Source of the DNA: Alkalinema sp. CACIAM 70d
GTDB taxonomy: Bacteria > Cyanobacteriota > Cyanobacteriia > Leptolyngbyales > Leptolyngbyaceae
Assembly: GCA_002148405.1 (NCBI GenBank)
Contig: MUGG01000169.1
Coordinates: forward strand, 24 to 64,023
Direction of reading: 5' to 3'
DNA: 64,000 nucleotides
Of the stretch, positions 58,821 to 64,000 are shown piece after piece; position 1 is the first letter of the stretch, and each line of letters starts with the position of its first letter. The notes beneath the pieces are model-generated. The model searched no databases. It was not told the origin of the DNA and was given only the letters and a program-made list of their open reading frames with translations. A program made the position numbers and the translations under genes.

Positions 58821-59600
58821 ATGCAGGCAAGAAATCCGACAAAAATAGCAGAGAACCAAGGGCAATTTCTATCCCAAGGAGGGGGGAAATCGGTTCAATG
58901 GGCAGCGATCGCCTATTGTATCAGCCTAGTGATCCCCCTCCAGTCTGCCCAAGCGGAGGCATTTTGTGACGGTAAGTATCGAGATGGAACTTTGAATGGC
59001 AAGCACACTTGCAATTTCCCCAGCGGAAATCGCTACCAAGGCGAGTTTCGGGATGGGCAACGGCAGGGGCAAGGGACCTTTATCTACGCTGATGGAACCC
59101 GCTGCGAAGGTGAGTTCCGTAAGAATTTTCTGAGCGGCAAAGCGACCTGCCAATATCCCAGCGGCAATCGTTATGAAGGCAGCATTGTCAATAATCAGCG
59201 GCAAGGGCGCGGTGTATTCATGTATTCCAATGGCACCCGTTGCGAAGGCCAATTCCAAAATGATGCCCTCAACGGTGCCGGAGTTTGTGTATTTCCCAGT
59301 GGAAGCCGCTATGAAGGGCTATTTAGCAATAATCAACGCCAAGGCAATGGTTCCTTTACCTACCCCGATGGAACGCGCTGCGAGGGAGTTTTTCAGAATG
59401 GCACGATCGTTGGAATTGCCATTTGCACATTAGCCAACGGCGATCGCTATGAAGGAGAAATGCGCAACAACCAATGGAACGGGTCAGGAACCTACACCTT
59501 TGCCAGTGGTCAGCAGGTTGTTGGGCGCTGGCGCAATGGCCAATTTTTAGGCGAGCAGCCCAGTCGTCGCTTCCCGATCGATCCTGGGTTTATTCGATAA
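58821..59600 (+). CDS. Secreted MORN-repeat protein
   Basis: The 259-residue protein has an N-terminal extension then a signal-like segment (WAAIAYCISLVIPLQSAQAE, cleavage after AQA). The rest is nearly all MORN repeats: about nine units, such as GNRYQGEFRDGQRQGQGTFI, GTRCEGEFRKNFLSGKATCQ and GNRYEGSIVNNQRQGRGVFM. Units alternate GNRY and GTRCEG types in a two-unit (about 46-residue) supra-repeat, and GTRCEG with its Cys occurs three times. MORN repeats bind lipids or act as scaffolds. The gene overlaps the convergent MEKHLA gene by 11 nt. Confidence 0.88.
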   Translation: MQARNPTKIAENQGQFLSQGGGKSVQWAAIAYCISLVIPLQSAQAEAFCDGKYRDGTLNGKHTCNFPSGNRYQGEFRDGQRQGQGTFIYADGTRCEGEFRKNFLSGKATCQYPSGNRYEGSIVNNQRQGRGVFMYSNGTRCEGQFQNDALNGAGVCVFPSGSRYEGLFSNNQRQGNGSFTYPDGTRCEGVFQNGTIVGIAICTLANGDRYEGEMRNNQWNGSGTYTFASGQQVVGRWRNGQFLGEQPSRRFPIDPGFIR

Positions 59601-60078
59601 ATGTCCATTGGTCAAAGGTAGCAGCCTGTCCACAGGGTTCTCCCTGCTCATCCACCAAGCCCCACAAAATCACATTGTTAATCCAAAAGCGGCGTCCTGT
59701 GCGGGAAATCCTGATTCCTCGATAGTTGCTAACATAGCCTTTCAGTTTGGCTTCTGCTAGCAACTGCTCCCGATCGATGTGTTCACTAGGTTCAACGGAC
59801 TTGCGTGACGGCAGTTGGATAAAACTCTCCCAGTCAAATTCCCAAAGGCTCAGCGCCTGTTGATTCCCGTAATTAAAAATTGGATCCGCTTCAGTGCCGT
59901 GGGAAACCACAACAAAGGGAGCCTCGAAGAGAGCTTGGGCGATCGCTTCTGGACTGCCCCGATTGACTAAGAGCGATCGACCCACCTGTTGCTCAAAACT
60001 GTTGAGGAGCCGCTGAACGTGGCGCAGGCTGGCCGGAGATTGCCAGGGCGTAGGGTCGATCGTTGAAACTACAGTCAT
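59590..60078 (-). CDS. MEKHLA domain protein
   Basis: The 162-residue protein matches the MEKHLA domain, a PAS-like domain found in cyanobacteria and fused to HD-ZIP III regulators in plants. It includes FEAPFVVVSHGTEADPIFNY, GNQQALSLWEFDWESFIQLP and the Ser-rich linker. The end (RRFWINNVILWGLVDEQGEP) is the typical PAS C-terminal region. The ligand and role are unknown. It overlaps the DCC gene by 4 nt (ATGA) and the MORN gene at its end. Confidence 0.83.
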   Translation of the reverse strand: MTVVSTIDPTPWQSPASLRHVQRLLNSFEQQVGRSLLVNRGSPEAIAQALFEAPFVVVSHGTEADPIFNYGNQQALSLWEFDWESFIQLPSRKSVEPSEHIDREQLLAEAKLKGYVSNYRGIRISRTGRRFWINNVILWGLVDEQGEPCGQAATFDQWTFIE

Positions 60079-60545
60079 TGCGAAGAAGACGGGGAGTCCG
60101 AAAAATAACGTTCACAGCCATTATCACAGGCTGGGTGCCGCGATCGATAGGTCTGCTGCCGTCGCCCAAACCAGTCATAGCGGTGATCACGAATTTGCAG
60201 ATAAGCGCGATCTCCCATCCCCTTCACCCCCGGCAGTCCTCGATAGGCAGCCACAAACAGTCCGCCCAAGGGCAGCAAGCGTCCGATTTCCTCCGCTGCC
60301 GCACTCCCCTGCCAGCGTTGGGTCGGGTCGATCTGATCAATCAGAATCATCCCCTGCTCACAATCTGCGGGGGTAACGCCATAGGTAGCCAGTCCCTCGG
60401 AATCCTGCATAGGGATGTACTGGAACTGTTGGCCCCGATCGAGGGTTTCCAGCAATTGCACCAAGTTGGAGCAGAGGTTGCAGTTACCGTCGTAGACTAC
60501 GGTGTACCGCAGGAAGGGAGCGCGATCGGCATTAGCGAGATGCAC
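60075..60545 (-). CDS. DCC-type thiol-disulfide oxidoreductase family (DUF393)
   Basis: The 156-residue protein carries the DxxCxxC active-site motif VVYDGNCNLCSNLVQLL, with Cys22 and Cys25, and FQYIPMQDSEG then LPLGGLFVAAYRGLPGVKGM of the DUF393 fold. Members are thioredoxin-like oxidoreductases of unknown target. The start codon is the GTG at 60545. It lies 9 nt downstream of vipp1 and overlaps the MEKHLA gene, forming a tight three-gene unit. Confidence 0.85.
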   Translation of the reverse strand: MHLANADRAPFLRYTVVYDGNCNLCSNLVQLLETLDRGQQFQYIPMQDSEGLATYGVTPADCEQGMILIDQIDPTQRWQGSAAAEEIGRLLPLGGLFVAAYRGLPGVKGMGDRAYLQIRDHRYDWFGRRQQTYRSRHPACDNGCERYFSDSPSSSQ

Positions 60546-60554
60546 AGGACAGTC

Positions 60555-61349
60555 CTAGAGTTGATCCAATTGGGTTTTCAGCGCTTCCAACTCAGCGTCG
60601 ATCGCTTTATCTTGAGGGGCAGCCTTTGCGTTGGGTGCTGGAGCACCTGCGGTCGCCTGCTGGGGCAGTTGCTGTTGGGTCTGGGCAGAGGTACCACCCA
60701 GCAACTGGGCCTTCATCGCTTCTAGTTCCAAATCCACATCGCCGGATTCCAAGGATAAAAATTGCGCCTCTAGGTTTGCGCCAGCCAATTCCGCTGCGGC
60801 TTGGGAACGGGCTTCCATTTGCAGCACCTTATCTTCCATACGCTCGAAGGCAGCCATGGCAGAACCCGTACTCATGCTGTTAACGGTAGATTGCAGTTGC
60901 TCGTTGGCCTTGGCAGCGGCAGCCCGAGCCTTGAGCATGTCTTTCTTGGTTTTTGCTTCGGAAATTTTGCCTTCCAAGGCAATCAAATTCCGCTTCAGGG
61001 CATCAACTTGAGTCGATTGCTGTGCTAATTGCTGACTCAGGGTTGTGGCTGCTTCCACAAAGGATTTTTTGCGCATCAGGGCTTCCCGTGCCAGATTTTC
61101 GTCACCCTTCTGGAGTGCAAGTTGCGCCCGTTGCTGCCAAGTGTCGGACTCTCGTTGATTATTGGCGACCTGCTGTTCCGTGCGCTTTTGGGTGGCGATC
61201 GCGGAAGCCACCGCTTGCTTCATGTTGACCAAGTCCTCCTGCATATCCATGAGAGCTTGCTCTAGGATTTTTTCAGGATCCTCGGCCTTGCTCACCATGT
61301 CGTTGATATTGGCGCGAACAAGGCGGCCCACACGATCGAACAGTCCCAT
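60555..61349 (-). CDS. vipp1: Vipp1 (IM30), PspA family membrane-remodelling protein
   Basis: Vipp1 forms ESCRT-III-like rings and rods that support thylakoid membrane formation and repair. The 264-residue protein starts MGLFDRVGRLVRANINDMVS (amphipathic helix 0), has long helices through residue 215 (LREALMRKKSF-type hairpin), and ends with a 40-residue Gln/Ala/Pro linker and the conserved C-terminal helix (DKAIDAELEALKTQLDQL), which separates Vipp1 from bacterial PspA. It leads an operon with DCC and MEKHLA genes. AGGAAG lies near the ATG at 61349. Confidence 0.95.
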   Translation of the reverse strand: MGLFDRVGRLVRANINDMVSKAEDPEKILEQALMDMQEDLVNMKQAVASAIATQKRTEQQVANNQRESDTWQQRAQLALQKGDENLAREALMRKKSFVEAATTLSQQLAQQSTQVDALKRNLIALEGKISEAKTKKDMLKARAAAAKANEQLQSTVNSMSTGSAMAAFERMEDKVLQMEARSQAAAELAGANLEAQFLSLESGDVDLELEAMKAQLLGGTSAQTQQQLPQQATAGAPAPNAKAAPQDKAIDAELEALKTQLDQL

Positions 61350-61511
61350 AATGCTTCCTTGTAAATTGGCTTGATTGACGAAATTTGAATAGCTTCCCTT
61401 CCAGTCTAGGAAGTTCCGTGAAAAATCGGTACTCCTCTATTCAATTTCCCAGGACGGATTTCCGAGAACTTTATAGGGCGATCGCCGAATCGGTTATGCA
61501 TTGCCTTCTTA

Positions 61512-61551
61512 GTACACCTGCTTAAGCATTGGTACACTTGCTCAAGCAAAG
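61512..61551. repeat. Two tandem palindromic 20-bp sites between vipp1 and the Rpn gene
   Basis: GTACACCTGCTTAAGCATTG (61512-61531) is repeated as GTACACTTGCTCAAGCAAAG (61532-61551) with five mismatches. Each unit centres on an inverted repeat: TGCTTAAGCA is a perfect palindrome in the first, and TTGCT-CA-AGCAA in the second. Helical phasing (20 bp) is consistent with a regulator operator. It is 36 nt upstream of the Rpn start and 163 nt upstream of vipp1. Confidence 0.6.
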
Positions 61552-61587
61552 GTCTGCGGATACCAAAATTAAGACCGATTAGATGAC

Positions 61588-62532
61588 ATGCCCCACCCTT
61601 CTGAGCCTAATCCAGGCAATACTAACCATGATCAGAATTTCAAAGAACTGATTTCGACTTTTTTCTTGGAATTTTTGGAGCTCTTTGTCCCAGAGCTTGC
61701 AGAAGCTGTCGATCCTGACTCCATCAGATTTCTGCCCCAAGAGTATTTTGCGGATTTGGTAGGGGGGGATGAAAAAATTGTTGATCTGCTAGTAGAAGTC
61801 AAGTTGGCTGGAGAAGACACCACATTTCTATTCCATATCGAAGCGCAGTCTTATCGCGATTCTCAAATAGCGCGCAGGATGTTCTATTACTTGGCACGCC
61901 TGCATCAAAACTATGTTAAGAATATTTACCCGATAGTTATTTTTTCGTTTGATTATCCTTACCGTGCAGAGAGTAATCTCTTTGAGATTGAATTCCCTCA
62001 CTTGAAAGTCCTAGAATTTCGTTTTCAAGCGATTCAACTGAATCAACTGAACTGGCGAGATTACCTCGATCGACCCAATCCCGTTGCAGCAGCCTTGATG
62101 GCAAAGATGAAAGTCGCTAAACGGGATCGCCCCCAAGTCAAAGCAGAATGCTTGCGGCTTTTAGTAACCCTGAAGCTTGATCCCGCTAAAACACGGTTAA
62201 TCTCGAAATTTGTCGATACCTATCTACGCTTGAATGCCCAGGAAGAGCAGAGGTTTCAAGCAGAAATTGATAGACTGGGCGTAGCCGAAAAGGAGGCAGT
62301 TATGCAGCTTACAACCAGTTGGGAAGAAAAAGGCATTGAAAAAGGCATTGAAAAAGAGCGACGATCGTTAATTTCTCTTCTCCTAAACCAAAAATTTGGA
62401 CAACTGCCTGCTTCGTTGCAAGATCGTATCGCCTCTCTTTCGCTGGATCAGCTAACCACCTTGGCAACTTCCTTGCTCACTTTCAATTCACTGGATGATT
62501 TAATCACCTGGCTAGAGCAGCACTCTATCTAA
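61588..62532 (+). CDS. Rpn family PD-(D/E)XK nuclease with DUF4351 tail
   Basis: The 314-residue protein has an Rpn/transposase_31-type nuclease domain: FKELISTFFLEFLELF, VDLLVEVKLAG (Asp66) and FLFHIEAQSYRDSQIARRMF (Glu85/Gln87), the D...ExQ nuclease core. A region with AEKEAVMQLTTSWEEKGIEK and its GIEK tandem links to DUF4351 (LISLLLNQKFGQLPASLQDR ... LDDLITWLEQH). Such proteins are recombination-promoting nucleases and may move DNA. The ATG at 61588 gives MPHPSEPNPGN. It is convergent with the GH30 gene. Confidence 0.88.
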   Translation: MPHPSEPNPGNTNHDQNFKELISTFFLEFLELFVPELAEAVDPDSIRFLPQEYFADLVGGDEKIVDLLVEVKLAGEDTTFLFHIEAQSYRDSQIARRMFYYLARLHQNYVKNIYPIVIFSFDYPYRAESNLFEIEFPHLKVLEFRFQAIQLNQLNWRDYLDRPNPVAAALMAKMKVAKRDRPQVKAECLRLLVTLKLDPAKTRLISKFVDTYLRLNAQEEQRFQAEIDRLGVAEKEAVMQLTTSWEEKGIEKGIEKERRSLISLLLNQKFGQLPASLQDRIASLSLDQLTTLATSLLTFNSLDDLITWLEQHSI

Positions 62533-62566
62533 ACCGTCACCTATCGAGCCATTTTTGACTTTTTTC

Positions 62567-64000
62567 TCAGGGTTGAGATCGCAGCGTTAGCAATTCCAAG
62601 GGCTGAATATCTAGCGTTAAGGCACCATTCCGCATCGTCATATCCGCTTGTTGCTGATTACTCAGCTGTGCATTGCTACGCCTTACCTGGAATGGCCTAG
62701 GACGGCTACCAGCGAGTTCGGCAATTCGGATCGTGACTGAAAATGGTTGGGTTGGATAGCCCGTTTGGTCATGGGGATCCTGGGAATGACGGCCTTCCTC
62801 AGAAGTAAAATTGGTAATCCCGATCGCCCAGCTTCCATCGGGATTTCGGGCAACGGCAGCATTAATTCGCGGCTTTTTGCCATAGGTCCAGACCATTTTG
62901 CCATCCAGAGAGCTTTCCACTGTCCGAAAAGTGGCACCCACCTCAAACGTCTGAGTTAATTGCTGCAAGTAGTCGTATTTCTTAAACCGCGTTACCCAAG
63001 TCTTTTGGGGCCGATCAGCCTCAAATTTCATCAACCGAGTGGCATTATCGTTTGGATCAGCCTGCGCCGCCCCGATGAACCAAATCCAATGGGTCACCCA
63101 GTGGTTCACATCGTTCAGAAAGCGTGCCGCCATCGAGGTCGCGATCATCGCGTTACCCGGCTCCTCTGGGCCATTGGCTCCTGCTTCCGTTTGCCAATAG
63201 GTTTTACCCGTGTTCCGCACCCGATCGGCCATGGCCGGAGTTGCAGCCATATTGTAGGAATGGGTCGCGATGCCCTCGATCGCATTCCAAGCGTCGGGAT
63301 CCCGCTTCAAATCATCAATTAATCTTTCGGCATAGCCATCGGCATTGGAGCTTTCCGGCGCTATAATTTTGACCGCATTCAGTTTGCGCTGATCCAACGA
63401 TCGTCGCAGTTGTTTCACCGCTTGAGCGATTTCGCCCTTGGAAAAATTGAGATGATCGTCATTGGGTTCGTTCTGGATGCCCGTTACGTTAATTTGAATG
63501 CCGTAGCGATCGCGTACCGCTTGGATAAAATCCGCGATCGTCTCAGCCCAGTCCGTTAGCTTATCGCGACGAATCCGCATTCCCCCGTCTCGCTTTTCCA
63601 GCAAATACTGCGGGACCCCGGTCGGCGCAAGCAGTAGATTTTGAATTTGTCCCGTTTGCTGGGCGTCTCGCACCATCTGGAGATAGGGGTCAGTAAACAT
63701 GGGGCTAAGTTGGCGCTGGCCAGGTTTCGGCGCATAGACATCCATGAAGAACCAGAGGCGCAGCGTGTTCAAGCGCAAATCTTTCCACAAAACCTGGGCA
63801 AGTTCCTTTCGGCGACCATAGGGCAACTGGGCATAGTCCTTTGAGACAATTTGACTCACACCGAAGCCACCAAATTTCTGCTGTTCCCCAGCTTTTGCCG
63901 TTAGCATTACGCTGGCTAGTTTGGCTGGAGGCGTGGGTAAGTCTGAGGGCGATCGACCCAACAGACCCGCATTGCAAGCAGTTCCCAGGCTAAGCACGAG
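62567..64000 (-). CDS. GH30-type glycoside hydrolase (5' end outside the window)
   Basis: The frame is open to the right edge, so the start is missing. The visible N-terminus (VLSLGTACNAGLLG) may be the end of a lipoprotein or signal sequence. Family features are FGGFGVSQIV, LRLWFFMDVYAP, VTGIQNEPNDDHLNF with the acid/base Glu (about residue 177 of the visible part) and YWQTEAGANG with the nucleophile Glu (about 271), as in GH30 enzymes that cut beta-glucosyl or xylan links. A C-terminal beta domain (QPFSVTIRIAELAG) follows. Substrate is unknown. Probably exported. Confidence 0.83.
   Translation of the reverse strand, partial: LVLSLGTACNAGLLGRSPSDLPTPPAKLASVMLTAKAGEQQKFGGFGVSQIVSKDYAQLPYGRRKELAQVLWKDLRLNTLRLWFFMDVYAPKPGQRQLSPMFTDPYLQMVRDAQQTGQIQNLLLAPTGVPQYLLEKRDGGMRIRRDKLTDWAETIADFIQAVRDRYGIQINVTGIQNEPNDDHLNFSKGEIAQAVKQLRRSLDQRKLNAVKIIAPESSNADGYAERLIDDLKRDPDAWNAIEGIATHSYNMAATPAMADRVRNTGKTYWQTEAGANGPEEPGNAMIATSMAARFLNDVNHWVTHWIWFIGAAQADPNDNATRLMKFEADRPQKTWVTRFKKYDYLQQLTQTFEVGATFRTVESSLDGKMVWTYGKKPRINAAVARNPDGSWAIGITNFTSEEGRHSQDPHDQTGYPTQPFSVTIRIAELAGSRPRPFQVRRSNAQLSNQQQADMTMRNGALTLDIQPLELLTLRSQP

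Noticed and set aside
61588..62532. Rpn gene as part of an insertion sequence
   Set aside because: No terminal inverted repeats or target duplications were seen at its ends. Rpn-type genes are usually scattered single genes.

Overview
The window is cyanobacterial chromosome. Several genes point the same way: psbX (a photosystem II subunit), a one-helix Hlip protein, Vipp1, a Ycf66 protein, a Tic20-like protein, a cyAbrB regulator, a carotenoid oxygenase, and conserved small proteins typical of the phylum. The octamer GCGATCGC (HIP1) and its GCGATCG core recur throughout, even inside the argG terminator stem. The species cannot be named from the sequence alone. Three Uma2 (DUF820) genes plus one broken copy, a giant kinase/AAA/cyclase protein and a TPR-CHAT protein suggest a large-genome, probably filamentous lineage.

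Layout. 0.2-1.8 kb: rpsB-tsf on the minus strand with a strong terminator. 2-9 kb: a DUF2079 membrane protein, an SGNH esterase, a family 2 glycosyltransferase, a Uma2 protein with a heptad-repeat tail, argG and a DedA protein. 9.6-13.4 kb: a STAS protein, a coiled-coil protein, rpsF, an FAH hydrolase, a Tic20-like protein and a small Cys4 protein. 13.7-18.9 kb: glyA, a wecA/tagO-type transferase, cinA, a 46-residue protein and aroQ. 19-24 kb: a secreted DUF4168-like protein, holA, a 2H phosphoesterase-like protein, cbiC and cobL. 24.1-31 kb: cyAbrB, a 1.1-kb AT-rich gap, sdhB, hlip, a TrpE/PabB-type synthase and a long carotenoid oxygenase. 31-40.4 kb: a divergent pair, a 1816-residue kinase-AAA-GAF-adenylate cyclase and an exported 1205-residue TPR-CHAT protein. 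40.4-40.9 kb: two identical tRNA-Glu(UUC) genes in an 87-bp duplication. 41-49 kb: plsC-type acyltransferase, ugd, UDP-xylose synthase, lepA and a GAF histidine kinase. 49-57 kb: two opposed Uma2 genes bracketed by a 44-bp direct repeat, yggT, psbX, ycf66, folB, a prolyl oligopeptidase, a frameshifted Uma2 copy, a ParE-type toxin-antitoxin pair and an uncharacterised pair with a likely one-base frameshift. 57-64 kb: DUF3370, MORN, a vipp1-DCC-MEKHLA operon, an Rpn-family nuclease and a GH30 glycosidase running off the right edge.

Functional groupings. cbiC and cobL are consecutive cobalamin steps. uxs and ugd make UDP-glucuronate and UDP-xylose for polysaccharide. The strongest candidate for an undescribed system is the divergent signalling pair at 31-40 kb: one protein reads as a regulatory ATPase with an intact adenylate cyclase, the other as an exported CHAT protease with its His-Cys dyad. 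No complete mobile element, CRISPR array or rRNA gene was found.
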